Position numbers and translations under genes: made by a program. Below the pieces are notes generated by a model, which saw only the letters and a list, made by a program, of their open reading frames with translations, did no database searches and was not told the DNA's origin. 64,000 nt of DNA from Saccharospirillum mangrovi (lineage in GTDB: Bacteria > Pseudomonadota > Gammaproteobacteria > Pseudomonadales > Natronospirillaceae): positions 2,044,001 to 2,108,000 of the forward strand of contig NZ_CP031415.1 of assembly GCF_003367315.1 (NCBI RefSeq). Reading direction: 5' to 3'. Positions 34,990 through 45,528 of this stretch are shown here, in pieces (the first letter of the stretch is position 1; the number at the start of each line of letters is the position of its first letter).

Positions 34990-37365
34990 TCAGTTCCTCA
35001 ATACAGCGTCGTACCTTGTCTGTAAGGTCGTGATGATGGAATCCATCAAACTGTTTATTTCTTCGTCAGTTAGAGTGCGGGAAGGATTTTGCCAGGTCAA
35101 GCCCAGTGCCACACTTTTCCGTTGCGAATCAATGCCTTTGCCGCGATAGATGTCGAAAAGTGTCAGGCTTTCGAGATCGTCTCCAGCCTTCTCTTTAACA
35201 CTGTTCATCAGCTCAGCAACCGGCGTTTCCTCATCGATCACAACCGCCAGATCACGCGTAGACGCCGGGTAACGGGACAGCGATTCAAACGCAGGCAATT
35301 CTGCGGGCAGCACGCGGTCTAAACGCAGTTCGAACATAAAAGTGGGTTGTTTCAAGCCCAGTTCGCGCGCCAACGTGGGATGTACCGCGCCAATGTAACC
35401 GACCAGTTTACCGTCGCGTTCAATGCGTGCGCATTGGCCCGGATGCAGCGCGGAATTCTGGCCCGGCACGAACTCAAAATTGACGCCTTTAACCAATCCC
35501 AGCACCTGCTCCAAGTCGCCCTTGATGTCGAAGAAGTCAACGGCGGCATTATCCGAATACCAGCCTTTGGGCCAACGGCCGCCGGTCGCAATCCCGGCCA
35601 GCATGTTCAATTGCTCAGTGCCGTTTTCGGTCGCGCGAAAACGCAAGCCGGTTTCAAACAGACGCACGCGCTCTTGCTGACGATTCAGGTTGTGACTCAA
35701 CGCCTTGATCAGCCCCGGCCACAGTGACACGCGCATCACCGCCATGTCGGCAGAAATCGGGTTAGCCAATTCGATGCCACCCTCTTTAGGGAACATCTTG
35801 GTTTGCAACGACGGCTCAACAAAGCTGTAGGTAATAGCTTCCTGATAACCCAGGCTCGCCAGACGATCGACCAGTTTGGCGACATCGGTTTGTTGCTCAG
35901 CGCGGCCATGAGGTGACAGAGCAGCTTTTGGCACCGTCACCGGGAAGCGGTTGTAGCCGTATATGCGAGCAATTTCTTCAATCAGATCGGCTTCGATTGC
36001 CATATCAAAACGCCAGGACGGCGCTTGTACCGTCCATTGGCCCGCCACTTTACTGTCGAGGCCAAAACCCAAACCGGTGAGGATGCGTTCGATCTCAGTG
36101 GCATCGATTTGCATACCCAAGGCAGTGGTGACTCGATCAGCGGATAGCTCGATACGCGCAGGTTGCGGAATTTGCTCCGGCGCTTCTTCAATAACCAGAG
36201 GGCCAGGTTTGGCACCGCAAATGTCCATCAACAACTGGGTTGCACGTTCAACAGCGGTTTCCTGCAAGGCCGGATCAACGCCACGCTCAAAGCGGTGACT
36301 TGCGTCTGTATGCAGACCAAATTGACGCGCCCGGCCGGCAATTTCCACCGGGGCGAAGAAAGCACTTTCGAGGAACACTCGACGGGTTTCAGTGGAGACA
36401 CCGCTTTGTTCTCCTCCCATGACGCCAGCCATCGCCAGCGGGCCTTTACCATCGGCGATCACCAGAACGGACGGGTCCAGTTCAATGGTCTGGCCGTCGA
36501 GCAACTCGAGTTTTTCACCCGCCTGGGCACGACGCACATCAATGCCATCGACCAAACGATCCAGATCAAAGCCGTGCATCGGCTGGCCAAGTTCCAACAT
36601 CACATAATTGGTGACATCCACCACTGGATCGATGGAGCGGACGCCGCCACGACGCAACCGTTCGACCATCCAGACCGGCGTCGCCGCTGAGACATCGACA
36701 TCGTTCAGCACACGACCGACGTAGCGCGGGCAACCTTGGGGGTCGCTGAGTTTGACGGCAAAGGTGTCGTTGTGAACCGCGGGTTGCGGTTCAATGTTTG
36801 GAGCCGTTACGGCTACGTCATTCAACACGCTGACTTCGCGTGCCAAGCCGGCGACGCTCAAGCAGTCGGCACGGTTAGGGGTTAAATCCACTTCGATGGC
36901 CAGATCATCCAGCCCGAGGAAACGACGCAGGTCTTCGCCGACGCTGGCCTCGCCAGGCAATTCCAAAATGCCGTCGTGGCTTTCAGACAAGCCCAATTCT
37001 TTTTCACTACACAACATGCCCTGGCTTTCAACCTGGCGAAGTTTGGCTTTCTTGATTTTGAAATCGCCCGGCAACACCGCACCAACTTGAGCGAGTGCGA
37101 CCTTGATGCCGAGACGCGCATTCGGGGCACCACAAACAACCGTAACGGTTTCATTTCCGGTGTTAACTTGGCATACCTGCAATTTGTCAGCATTGGGGTG
37201 CGGCTCGCAACCGACGATCTCGGCCACGATCACACCGTCAAACGCTTCGGCAACCGGCTCGGCCCCATCCACTTCCAGGCCCGCCATGGTGATCTGATCC
37301 ATCAGGGCCTGAGCATCGATTGCCGGATTGACCCACTCGCGCAGCCACTGTTCGCTGAATTTCAT
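34990..37365 (-). CDS. pheT: Phenylalanine--tRNA ligase beta subunit
   Basis: The large subunit of the cytoplasmic PheRS heterotetramer. The 791-residue protein has the N-terminal tRNA-binding (EMAP-like) domain ([19 protein letters not shown], near 65-83), the B3/B4 editing domain, the B5 domain and the C-terminal anticodon-binding fold ([13 protein letters not shown] near 700). It lies 34 bp downstream of pheS. Confidence 0.96.
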   Translation of the reverse strand: MKFSEQWLREWVNPAIDAQALMDQITMAGLEVDGAEPVAEAFDGVIVAEIVGCEPHPNADKLQVCQVNTGNETVTVVCGAPNARLGIKVALAQVGAVLPGDFKIKKAKLRQVESQGMLCSEKELGLSESHDGILELPGEASVGEDLRRFLGLDDLAIEVDLTPNRADCLSVAGLAREVSVLNDVAVTAPNIEPQPAVHNDTFAVKLSDPQGCPRYVGRVLNDVDVSAATPVWMVERLRRGGVRSIDPVVDVTNYVMLELGQPMHGFDLDRLVDGIDVRRAQAGEKLELLDGQTIELDPSVLVIADGKGPLAMAGVMGGEQSGVSTETRRVFLESAFFAPVEIAGRARQFGLHTDASHRFERGVDPALQETAVERATQLLMDICGAKPGPLVIEEAPEQIPQPARIELSADRVTTALGMQIDATEIERILTGLGFGLDSKVAGQWTVQAPSWRFDMAIEADLIEEIARIYGYNRFPVTVPKAALSPHGRAEQQTDVAKLVDRLASLGYQEAITYSFVEPSLQTKMFPKEGGIELANPISADMAVMRVSLWPGLIKALSHNLNRQQERVRLFETGLRFRATENGTEQLNMLAGIATGGRWPKGWYSDNAAVDFFDIKGDLEQVLGLVKGVNFEFVPGQNSALHPGQCARIERDGKLVGYIGAVHPTLARELGLKQPTFMFELRLDRVLPAELPAFESLSRYPASTRDLAVVIDEETPVAELMNSVKEKAGDDLESLTLFDIYRGKGIDSQRKSVALGLTWQNPSRTLTDEEINSLMDSIITTLQTRYDAVLRN

Positions 37366-37399
37366 ATGCTGTTAGATCCTATCGATTATCGTTGCCGGG

Positions 37400-38422
<1,023 letters not shown>

Positions 38423-38499
38423 CTAAACTCCCGTAGAGACGCGCTGGAAAAAGCCCTCACTATAAGGATGGGGCTGAAATAAGCAACTGATTGATAAGG

Positions 38500-38523
38500 C
38501 AAAATCCGTGATTTCACGGGATT
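38500..38523 (-). terminator. Terminator after pyrI
   Basis: On the minus strand AATCCCGTG-aaat-CACGGATTTTG forms an 8-bp stem with a short T-run, 16 bp beyond the pyrI stop and ahead of pheS. Confidence 0.65.
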
Positions 38524-38538
38524 GAATTGACCACCGAA

Positions 38539-39009
38539 TCAACTTTTGTTTTCGGTAAACAAGGTATCGGCAAACGCCCGTTCACAATAATGGCAACGTA
38601 ACTGCAACGTCGCTTCCTGAATGACTGAAAATCGGCTCTCAACCGGCTCAACATGCGTAATGCAATTGGCGTTTGGGCACACAAAGACGCCAATGAAAGT
38701 CTCCGGCAATCCAATGGGGAACTTCCGCACCACCCGGTATTCTTCAATGATGTTGACGGTGGCCTTCGGAGCAAAAAGCGCCAGTTCCGCAGCGTCCTGT
38801 TCGGTGAAGCGCCAGTCATCGATTTTGATCAGGTCTTTCATGCCGCCGCCGTGACTGGGCAGATTCAGACCCACCGTCAGACGCACTTCGGCATTTCTCA
38901 GCTGCAACCGCCCCAGGATAGTCAGCCCTTTGCCGGCTGGGATGTGATCGATCACCGTGCCATTTTGAATGGCTTCGACCAGCATCTTTTCACGTCGATG
39001 CTCACTCAT
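38539..39009 (-). CDS. pyrI: Aspartate carbamoyltransferase regulatory subunit
   Basis: Binds CTP/ATP to give allosteric control of PyrB in pyrimidine synthesis. The 156-residue protein has the nucleotide-binding domain ([13 protein letters not shown] near 17-29) and a zinc domain with four cysteines, CPNANC near 110-115 and CHYC near 139-142. Its start overlaps the pyrB stop as ATGA. Confidence 0.95.
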   Translation of the reverse strand: MSEHRREKMLVEAIQNGTVIDHIPAGKGLTILGRLQLRNAEVRLTVGLNLPSHGGGMKDLIKIDDWRFTEQDAAELALFAPKATVNIIEEYRVVRKFPIGLPETFIGVFVCPNANCITHVEPVESRFSVIQEATLQLRCHYCERAFADTLFTENKS

Positions 39010-39950
39010 ACCAAGCCTCCACCGGGCGACAAGACACCTTCATTCATCACCAGCGACAGCAATGCCTGGCGGGCATAAACCCCATTTTCGGCTTGCTGAA
39101 AGTAGTAGGCATGACTGGTGCGATCGACTGCCGGATGAATTTCATCCACCCGAGGCAACGGATGCATCACCCGCATGCTCGGCTTGGCGGACTTAAGCAT
39201 CTCCGGTCGAAGCACAAACTGGGACGCCAGGTGCATATATTCAGTCGGATCAAAGCGCTCTTTTTGCACCCGCGTCATGTACAAAATATCGACCAAGGGC
39301 ACAACCGCTTCCAGGCTGTCCGCATATTCAAACGCGATACCGGCGGCGCGCAGGCTGTCTTCAATATAGGCCGGCATGGCAAGCGCTTCGGGTGCCACAA
39401 AATAAAATCGCGGTTTGAAATGTCCCATAGCCTGGGCCAGGGAATGGACTGTCCGGCCGTATTTCAAATCGCCCACTAAAGCGATGGACAACCCATCCAA
39501 ACGGCCCTGACATTCGGCAATGGAAAATAAATCCAGCAAAGTTTGAGACGGATGCTGATTAGCCCCGTCGCCGCCATTGATCACCGGAATATTGGCCACT
39601 TCGGCTGCTAATCTGGCTGAGCCCTCACGCGGATGTCGCATGATGATGGCATCCGCATAACCGGCAATCATGTGAATGCTATCGGTCAGCGTTTCGCCTT
39701 TTTTGGTGGAGGTATTGCCGCTGTCAGAAAAGCCAATAATGGTGCCACCCAACCGTTGAACAGCGGCTTCGAAGGATAGGCGGGTTCGCGTGGAGGCTTC
39801 AAAAAAACAGCTGGCGATCAGACGATCTTTTAACAGTGGCATCGGTCCGGATTGTTTCAGCGCCGCTGCACGTTCGATGATGAATTCAATATCGGCCTTC
39901 GATAGATCGCCGATGGAGACCACATCACGATCGAACAAGGGGTTGTTCAT
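39006..39950 (-). CDS. pyrB: Aspartate carbamoyltransferase catalytic subunit
   Basis: Condenses carbamoyl phosphate and aspartate, the first committed step of pyrimidine synthesis. The 314-residue protein has the carbamoyl-phosphate motif STRTRLSFE near 53-61, the K84-type loop (STKKGETL) and the HPLPRVDEI motif near 273-281. It forms an operon with pyrI, as in E. coli. I found no uracil-rich leader peptide in the upstream region. Confidence 0.96.
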   Translation of the reverse strand: MNNPLFDRDVVSIGDLSKADIEFIIERAAALKQSGPMPLLKDRLIASCFFEASTRTRLSFEAAVQRLGGTIIGFSDSGNTSTKKGETLTDSIHMIAGYADAIIMRHPREGSARLAAEVANIPVINGGDGANQHPSQTLLDLFSIAECQGRLDGLSIALVGDLKYGRTVHSLAQAMGHFKPRFYFVAPEALAMPAYIEDSLRAAGIAFEYADSLEAVVPLVDILYMTRVQKERFDPTEYMHLASQFVLRPEMLKSAKPSMRVMHPLPRVDEIHPAVDRTSHAYYFQQAENGVYARQALLSLVMNEGVLSPGGGLV

Positions 39951-39976
39951 AGCGTAGCCCGATGAAGATTTGCGGC

Positions 39977-39985
39977 ATTCTACCA
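39977..39985 (-). promoter_or_regulatory. Extended -10 promoter for pyrBI
   Basis: On the minus strand TGGTAGAAT gives a TGn-extended -10 box about 27 bp before the pyrB ATG. No good -35 hexamer is visible. Confidence 0.4.
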
Positions 39986-40194
39986 GAATTGAACAGAGCG
40001 AATAGCGCCGCCGAGAAATCCCTCAATCGTTGAAACCGACTTTTCTCAAACCAAAAACACTCAATTGATTGGCCGCAATGAGAGCCAGTTCAAAACGTCA
40101 AACTTCTGACACCCTCCAATGCTTGATAGATTGGGAAGTGATCGCTGTTGCGATCACAGACCTTAATAATGACAAACAGAAGGAACCTGTACCC

Positions 40195-40506
40195 ATGATC
40201 AAACCCATCCTTTTTTCTTTGGGATTGAGCCTGCTGACGCTAAACGCGACCGTTTCTGCGGAAGACAATGCAGCCACTTCAGCAGAAGACAGCGTGGTCT
40301 TGTACGTCGACATCAACAATGACAACGCAGAAAAAATGGCCGATCTGCTCGACGGTGTTGGCTTGGCTAAAGCGCAAGCCATTGTTGAGTATCGAGAGCA
40401 GTATGGCCCCTTCATTGGGCCTGAGGATTTACTCAACGTCCGAGGGATTGGACCAGCCACTTTGGAGAAAAACCGCAGTCGCATTCAGGTTGGTATGACT
40501 GATTAA
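40195..40506 (+). CDS. ComEA-like helix-hairpin-helix exported protein
   Basis: A 103-residue protein with a signal peptide (1-22, ending VSA) and a C-terminal helix-hairpin-helix pair: VDINNDNAEKMADLLDGVG, then GIGPATLEKNR near 88-98. This matches the periplasmic DNA-binding ComEA group, which pulls transforming DNA through the outer membrane, though many short family members have no shown role in competence. The ATG at 40195 is preceded by AAGGA; the frame is open to 40069 without a signal sequence. It is a single-gene unit. Confidence 0.87.
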   Translation: MIKPILFSLGLSLLTLNATVSAEDNAATSAEDSVVLYVDINNDNAEKMADLLDGVGLAKAQAIVEYREQYGPFIGPEDLLNVRGIGPATLEKNRSRIQVGMTD

Positions 40507-40526
40507 GGGAGCATTTTCTGAGGAAA

Positions 40527-40557
40527 TAAAAAAAGCAGCCGATGGCTGCTTTTTTTA
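40527..40557. terminator. Bidirectional terminator after the comEA-like gene
   Basis: AAAAAAGCAGCC-gat-GGCTGCTTTTTTT; strong stem with T-runs in both directions. It ends the comEA-like gene on the plus strand and the tRNA-Glu/Gly unit on the minus strand. Confidence 0.92.
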
Positions 40558-40562
40558 TTGTC

Positions 40563-40574
40563 GCGGGAAACGAG
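40563..40574. repeat. 12-bp copy of tRNA-Gly T-arm/acceptor sequence
   Basis: GCGGGAAACGAG here is identical to 40634-40645 within tRNA-Gly. The bases around it no longer fold as a tRNA. It looks like a relic of recombination or of a third tRNA-Gly copy. Confidence 0.4.
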
Positions 40575-40629
40575 AGGCGACCGGGCTGGCGTTCCAGCTC
40601 GCAACCCAAGTTGCCACTTCAATCAAATT

Positions 40630-40704
40630 TGGAGCGGGAAACGAGATTCGAACTCGCGACCCCAACCTTGGCAAGGTTGTGCTCTACCACTGAGCTATTC
40701 CCGC
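40630..40704 (-). tRNA. tRNA-Gly(GCC)
   Basis: A 75-nt cloverleaf on the minus strand: GCGGGAA acceptor, anticodon loop TTGCCAA with anticodon GCC, T-loop GTTCGAATC, encoded CCA. Nearly identical to the E. coli GCC isoacceptor. Confidence 0.96.
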
Positions 40705-40739
40705 AAAACTGGTGTTATTCGAGCTAGTTCGACTGCGTC

Positions 40740-40814
40740 GAACCAAACTCGCGAGACTACCCGTCCGGCCCCAACCTCGGTCAAGGTTGTGCTCTGCCTC
40801 TGAACTATTCCCGC
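40740..40814 (-). pseudogene. Decayed tRNA-Gly copy
   Basis: The first 45 nt (minus strand) closely follow tRNA-Gly(GCC) from GCGGGAATAGTTCAG through GGTTGGGG. A one-base insertion makes the anticodon loop eight nt (TTGACCGA), and the T-arm, acceptor 3' side and CCA are lost. It sits between tRNA-Glu and the intact tRNA-Gly, so it is a failed tandem duplicate within the same transcript. Confidence 0.8.
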
Positions 40815-40823
40815 AAAAATAAA

Positions 40824-40899
40824 TGGCGTCCCGTAGGGGACTCGAACCCCTGTTACCGCCGTGAAAGGGCGGTGTCCTAGGCCACTAGACGAACGGGAC
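40824..40899 (-). tRNA. tRNA-Glu(TTC)
   Basis: A 76-nt cloverleaf on the minus strand: GTCCCGT acceptor, D-arm with CTAGTGGCCTAGG, anticodon stem-loop CCGCCCTTTCACGGCGG with anticodon TTC, T-loop GTTCGAGTC, CCA encoded. Confidence 0.96.
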
Positions 40900-40927
40900 G
40901 CACAGTGCTTCTGACGAAGCGGAGCGC

Positions 40928-40955
40928 ATCATACCAACTTTGAGGCGCAGTTCAA
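40928..40955 (-). promoter_or_regulatory. Promoter of the tRNA-Glu/tRNA-Gly unit
   Basis: On the minus strand TTGAAC (40950-40955) and TATGAT (40928-40933) are 16 bp apart, followed by a GC-rich discriminator (GCGCTCCGC), typical of growth-rate-controlled stable RNA promoters. Confidence 0.75.
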
Positions 40956-40977
40956 TAACTTTATGAAAATCAACACT

Positions 40978-42114
40978 CTAGCTGCGATTTAACGCCGCCT
41001 GCCGTCGATCTTCGTGAACTCTTTGTTCGTGACGGGAAAACGCCGTTTCCCAGCGTTCACACTGCGGACAAAACCAGATCATGGTGCCGGATTCATAGCC
41101 GCAATGATTGCATTGATAGCCATCGGGCAACCGCAGCTTCAAGCGCTGAATGGATTCCAGCAGTACCGCACGAGGGGTTGCACCAATGTCTCGCCGTTGC
41201 TCCAGCCAACGCTGCATCAAACCGAAAGACGCGCCACTGTTAACCACTCGCTCCAACTCAGTCTGCCAATACGACTGGCGAGGATCACTGTCGCCGGTTA
41301 AATCCAGAATGGCTTCCAGTACTCGGTGGCTAGGGTGGTAGTCGTATAGCTTTTCCAGATAGCGACGCAACGATGCTTCGCCGCCGACCAATCGGGACAA
41401 GCGTTTTAACCCGGGAAGAATGACATCCACACGTCGAACATCTCGCACCAAGGCTTCTTTCAACATGCGCAGCGCTTTGTGATAGTGCCCCAAGGAGGTT
41501 TCCAGCTCTGACGAGGCGATAAAAGTCCGCGCGCTGTCCGATAGTTTTCGCGCCTCTTTTAACGCCGAGCGCGCCAGCGCCAGCTTGCCCTGCCCCTTTA
41601 ATTGTCCGACGTATTCACAATACAGATTGGCTAACCGCATATTGCCGGAACCGGGCTGACCATAATCCCGGACTAATTTGATCGCACGCTCCCACTCTTG
41701 CTCCCGCTCAAGGACAACCAACCACAACCGAAATGCCTGAGCAGAAAAACGTTCACCCTGATCCAGAATCAAGGATTCCAGCTCGGTCTCGGCACGCCCC
41801 AATAGACCGGCCGAGAAAAAGTCCTGAGCCAATTCAACGCGGACGCGATTGGCATCCTGTCGACGTAGATCAGCATCTAGCAAGGTTTCATGGATGCGAA
41901 TGGCACGCTCGATCTGACCTCGCTTGCGAAACAATTCAGCCAGTGCCAAATGCGTTTCCAGAGTGTCGACTGTAATCGGCAGGCGTTCCAGCAGTACATC
42001 GAGTTCGCGATCAGGCTCGGATGACAGTGGTTCAAAAGGTTCAAGCCGGTAACGTGACGGCACCGACCAGGGCGTCGTCAAACGGCGCCAAAGGGATTTG
42101 ACCGTGGTGAGCAT
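40978..42114 (-). CDS. lapB: Lipopolysaccharide assembly protein B, anchor missing
   Basis: LapB tunes LPS synthesis by presenting LpxC to the FtsH protease. The 378-residue protein has nine or so TPR-like repeats (LALAELFRKRGQIERAIRIHETLL near residue 56 onward) and a C-terminal rubredoxin-type metal site (CNHCGYE...WFCPQCERW near 338-358). E. coli LapB starts with a membrane helix needed for function; here the first 30 residues are basic and Trp-rich with no hydrophobic span, and no upstream in-frame extension exists. The gene lies 1 bp after lapA, so membrane docking may come from LapA or an amphipathic helix. Confidence 0.9.
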   Translation of the reverse strand: MLTTVKSLWRRLTTPWSVPSRYRLEPFEPLSSEPDRELDVLLERLPITVDTLETHLALAELFRKRGQIERAIRIHETLLDADLRRQDANRVRVELAQDFFSAGLLGRAETELESLILDQGERFSAQAFRLWLVVLEREQEWERAIKLVRDYGQPGSGNMRLANLYCEYVGQLKGQGKLALARSALKEARKLSDSARTFIASSELETSLGHYHKALRMLKEALVRDVRRVDVILPGLKRLSRLVGGEASLRRYLEKLYDYHPSHRVLEAILDLTGDSDPRQSYWQTELERVVNSGASFGLMQRWLEQRRDIGATPRAVLLESIQRLKLRLPDGYQCNHCGYESGTMIWFCPQCERWETAFSRHEQRVHEDRRQAALNRS

Positions 42115-42115
42115 A

Positions 42116-42334
42116 CTAGCGGCCTGTGCGTTTACGGCCGACCAAACGGCCCAAAATCAGACCAATCAATACACCGACAAACAGGGTCGCCAATAACCAG
42201 ACAAATAATGGCAACGCGGGTGTCTGCCAAGCCATAAAGCTGAGCACTGTGCTTTGATGATTACCAAAGGCCAACAGCCAGGCGACAATCAGCAATAGAA
42301 AGGCGCACAGTAGTTTGGCTGATCGGATGAGCAT
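42116..42334 (-). CDS. lapA: Lipopolysaccharide assembly protein A
   Basis: A 72-residue inner-membrane protein with two hydrophobic helices (about 8-24 and 43-64) and the family motif GLILGRLVGRKR at its end (DUF1049). It partners LapB in controlling LPS synthesis. It is coupled to lapB (stop and start separated by one base) and follows ihfB by 45 bp. Confidence 0.88.
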   Translation of the reverse strand: MLIRSAKLLCAFLLLIVAWLLAFGNHQSTVLSFMAWQTPALPLFVWLLATLFVGVLIGLILGRLVGRKRTGR

Positions 42335-42379
42335 GGGTGTTTTTCAGCCTCCCGGCTGCGAGCAAACGAGGGTGGGCGA

Positions 42380-42673
42380 TCAGTCGTCGTCGATGCTGAG
42401 ATTCACCGACTCACGCAATTCCTTGCCCGGTTTGAAATGCGGAACGTATTTGCCTTCCAGAGTGACCGACTCACCGGTCTTCGGATTGCGACCCACTCGC
42501 GGAGAACGATAGTGCAGTGAAAAACTGCCAAAGCCACGAATTTCGATACGCTCGCCATCGGCCAGACTTTCGGCCATATGGTCCAACATCGTCTTGATGG
42601 CCAATTCGACGTCTTTTACGGACAACTGGCCCTGGCGGTCAACGATCCGTTCAATTAATTCCGATTTGGTCAT
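42380..42673 (-). CDS. ihfB: Integration host factor subunit beta
   Basis: A 97-residue DNA-bending subunit that pairs with IhfA (34685). The signature [22 protein letters not shown] lies near residues 48-69. GGAGG precedes the ATG. The order rpsA-ihfB-lapA-lapB is standard in gammaproteobacteria. Confidence 0.96.
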   Translation of the reverse strand: MTKSELIERIVDRQGQLSVKDVELAIKTMLDHMAESLADGERIEIRGFGSFSLHYRSPRVGRNPKTGESVTLEGKYVPHFKPGKELRESVNLSIDDD

Positions 42674-42835
42674 CCGAACCTCCCGATCGGGTGTTCCTCA
42701 ACGATCAATATTTAGACTAATTCAGGCCCCAAAATAACACAAGTATTTATTTTTTAACGTTTTTTTGCAGTTTCGGTTGAATTGGATGGCCTTTCAGAAA
42801 GGCATTCACGATAAAACCCACAGGCAAACAGGCAC

Positions 42836-42865
42836 AAAAAAGCCGGCGCTCAGGCCGGCTTTTCT
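42836..42865 (-). terminator. Terminator after rpsA
   Basis: On the minus strand AAAAGCCGGC-ctgagc-GCCGGCTTTTTT, a GC-rich stem with six Ts, 18 bp beyond the rpsA stop. ihfB therefore needs its own promoter in the AT-rich 42690-42770 stretch. Confidence 0.9.
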
Positions 42866-42882
42866 TGGAATTGAGTGACTAA

Positions 42883-44568
42883 TTACTCTTCGTCACCCTG
42901 CTCCATTTTTTGCTTGATCAGATCACCAATGGTGGTCGGACCAGCCGCTTCTGCGCTCTTTTCTTTCAGCTCACGTACCGCCGTTTTCTCGTCCTGAACG
43001 TCTTTCGCCTTGATGGACAGGCTGATGACGCGGTTCTTACGGTCGATACTAACGATCTTGGCTTCGACTTCGTCGCCTTCGTTCAGGGCGTTACGAGCGT
43101 CTTCAACCTTGTCGCGAGAGATTTCAGAAGCCTTCAGGATGCCTTCGATGTCGTCAGCCAACAGGATGACGGCCGCTTTGGCGTCCACTTCTTTAACAGT
43201 ACCGGTGACGATGGCACCTTTATCGTTCACAGAAACGTATTCAGAGAACGGATCGCTGTCGAGCTGTTTGATGCCCAGAGAGATGCGCTCACGCTCCGGA
43301 TCAATCGACAGGATGATGGTTTCCAGTTCGTCGCCTTTCTTGTACTTGCGAACGGCTTCTTCGCCTGATTCGTTCCAGCTGATGTCAGACAAGTGAACCA
43401 GACCGTCGATGCCACCTTCCAGACCGATGAAGATACCGAAGTCGGTAATCGACTTGATCTTGCCGGTAACTTTGTCGCCCTTGTTGAAGTTGTTGGAGAA
43501 GTCTTCCCAAGGATTCACAACGGTCTGCTTGATGCCCAGAGAGATACGACGACGCTCTTCATCGATGTCCAGAATCATCACATCAATCTCGTCGCCAACA
43601 GAAACGACTTTAGACGGATGGATGTTCTTGTTGGTCCAGTCCATTTCAGACACGTGAACCAAACCTTCAACGCCTTCTTCCAGCTCAGCAAAGCAGCCGT
43701 AATCGGTCAGGTTGGTAACACGAGCTTTAACAACCTGCTCTTCCGGGTAACGCGCTTTGATGTCGACCCAAGGATCTTCACCCAGTTGCTTCAGACCCAG
43801 AGATACACGGTTACGATCTCGGTCGAACTTCAATACTTTGACTTCGATTTCATCGCCAACCTGAACGATTTCGCTCGGGTGCTTGATGCGTTTCCAAGCC
43901 ATGTCGGTGATGTGCAGCAGGCCGTCAACGCCGCCCAGATCAACGAAGGCACCGTAATCGGTCAGGTTCTTAACGATACCCTTGATGACCTGGCCTTCTT
44001 GCAAGCTGGCCAGCAACTCTTCGCGCTCAGCGCTGTTAGAGGCTTCCAGAACAGCACGACGGGAAACAACAACGTTGTTGCGACGACGGTCCAGTTTGAT
44101 GACTTTGAAATCGAGCTCTTTGCCTTCCAGGTGAGCGGTATCGCGCACCGGGCGGATGTCGACCAGAGAACCTGGCAGGAAGGCGCGTACAGAGCTGATG
44201 TCGACAGTAAAGCCACCTTTGACTTTGCCGTTGATAACACCTTTGACCACTTCTTCCGCTTCGTAAGCTTTTTCCAGCTCGGACCAGGCTTCAGCACGCT
44301 TGGCTTTTTCGCGAGACAGGCGGGTGTCACCGAAACCATCTTCTACGGCTTCCAGCGCTACCTTAACTTCGTCACCGATGGCGATTTCCAGCTCACCGTC
44401 TTCGCTCACAAACTGTGAACGCGGGATGATGCCTTCCGATTTCAGGCCAGCGTGGACCGTCACCCAGTCAGAGTCGATAGCAACGACCAGACCGGTAACG
44501 ATGGAGCCCGGCTCCATTTCGATGGTTTTTAAGCTTTCTTCAAAAAGTTCAGCGAAAGATTCAGTCAT
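42883..44568 (-). CDS. rpsA: 30S ribosomal protein S1
   Basis: Unwinds and docks mRNA on the 30S subunit. The 561-residue protein has six S1 (OB-fold) repeats; [16 protein letters not shown] (third), [18 protein letters not shown] (fourth) and [18 protein letters not shown] (fifth) are clear. The length equals the usual 557-561. The 245-bp upstream region (44569-44813) likely contains the promoter and the structured leader through which S1 represses itself, but I could not fix the boxes. Confidence 0.97.
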   Translation of the reverse strand: MTESFAELFEESLKTIEMEPGSIVTGLVVAIDSDWVTVHAGLKSEGIIPRSQFVSEDGELEIAIGDEVKVALEAVEDGFGDTRLSREKAKRAEAWSELEKAYEAEEVVKGVINGKVKGGFTVDISSVRAFLPGSLVDIRPVRDTAHLEGKELDFKVIKLDRRRNNVVVSRRAVLEASNSAEREELLASLQEGQVIKGIVKNLTDYGAFVDLGGVDGLLHITDMAWKRIKHPSEIVQVGDEIEVKVLKFDRDRNRVSLGLKQLGEDPWVDIKARYPEEQVVKARVTNLTDYGCFAELEEGVEGLVHVSEMDWTNKNIHPSKVVSVGDEIDVMILDIDEERRRISLGIKQTVVNPWEDFSNNFNKGDKVTGKIKSITDFGIFIGLEGGIDGLVHLSDISWNESGEEAVRKYKKGDELETIILSIDPERERISLGIKQLDSDPFSEYVSVNDKGAIVTGTVKEVDAKAAVILLADDIEGILKASEISRDKVEDARNALNEGDEVEAKIVSIDRKNRVISLSIKAKDVQDEKTAVRELKEKSAEAAGPTTIGDLIKQKMEQGDEE

Positions 44569-44813
44569 TTAATTTGGTATCCCAATGATTAACAGCCCAT
44601 CGCCTGGATTTTAGGTTGGCGGCGACCAGCGGCTTTACCGTATGCCAGCTCATACGGGTCAATCCAACAAACCCGGTGCAGTCACCATACTGGGGGTGAT
44701 CGGCCCGGGACCCGGCCGGCACTCTATCCGCGTTCGAACAGTGTGCACAGCCATTTCAGGAGCGCGTATTATACGGATTCAGGGGTAACAACCAAGGGCC
44801 TGAGGGGAATTTT

Positions 44814-45497
44814 TCACCATTCGATGCCGCGATCTGCCACCAGATCGAGCACCTTTTGCATGACTTGCTCAATGCTGCTCTCGGAAGTGTCGATGATCAC
44901 GGCGTCGGCCGCCGGCTTTAACGGCGCTACCGCGCGGTTGGTGTCGCGTTCGTCACGCTCGACGATGTCTGCCAGAACGCGGTCGTAGTCGGCGCTGGCG
45001 CCACTGTCGCGTAATTGTTTATAGCGCCGGCGGGCCCGTTCATCGGCCGACGCGGTCATGAAGATCTTCAGATTGGCTTCCGGGAACACCACTGTGCCCA
45101 TGTCGCGGCCATCGGCAATCAGTCCCGGTTCGGTGCGGAACGCCCGCTGGCGCTTGAGCAGTGCTTCCCGTACCCGACCGAACGCCGCCACGCGCGATGC
45201 GTTTGAACCGACTTCTTCGGTACGGATTTGCCGGGTAACGTCGTCACCTTCGAGCAAAATGATGATGGCGTTGCCTTCTTGCTGGAATCGTATGTCCAGG
45301 TGCTCGGCAATCACCGCCAAGGCGGATTCGTTATCGAAATCGACGCCATGGTTCATTGCTGCCAGCGCAGCCAGGCGGTAAAGCGCGCCGGAGTCGAGGT
45401 AATGCCAGCCAAACCGACTGGCCAGCAGACCGCTGACCGTGCCTTTGCCGACGCCGCCGGGTCCGTCCAATGTGATGACGGGTGCCTTGGAATTCAT
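44814..45497 (-). CDS. cmk: Cytidylate kinase
   Basis: Phosphorylates CMP and dCMP with ATP. The 227-residue protein has the P-loop [11 protein letters not shown] near residues 12-22, the CMP-binding segment [13 protein letters not shown] near 129-141 and a lid rich in Arg ([13 protein letters not shown]). It lies between the tyrA/aroA fusion and rpsA, as usual. Confidence 0.96.
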   Translation of the reverse strand: MNSKAPVITLDGPGGVGKGTVSGLLASRFGWHYLDSGALYRLAALAAMNHGVDFDNESALAVIAEHLDIRFQQEGNAIIILLEGDDVTRQIRTEEVGSNASRVAAFGRVREALLKRQRAFRTEPGLIADGRDMGTVVFPEANLKIFMTASADERARRRYKQLRDSGASADYDRVLADIVERDERDTNRAVAPLKPAADAVIIDTSESSIEQVMQKVLDLVADRGIEW

Positions 45498-45528
45498 GTT
45501 ATCTGTCCTGGTTGTCGTGGGTTTGCCG

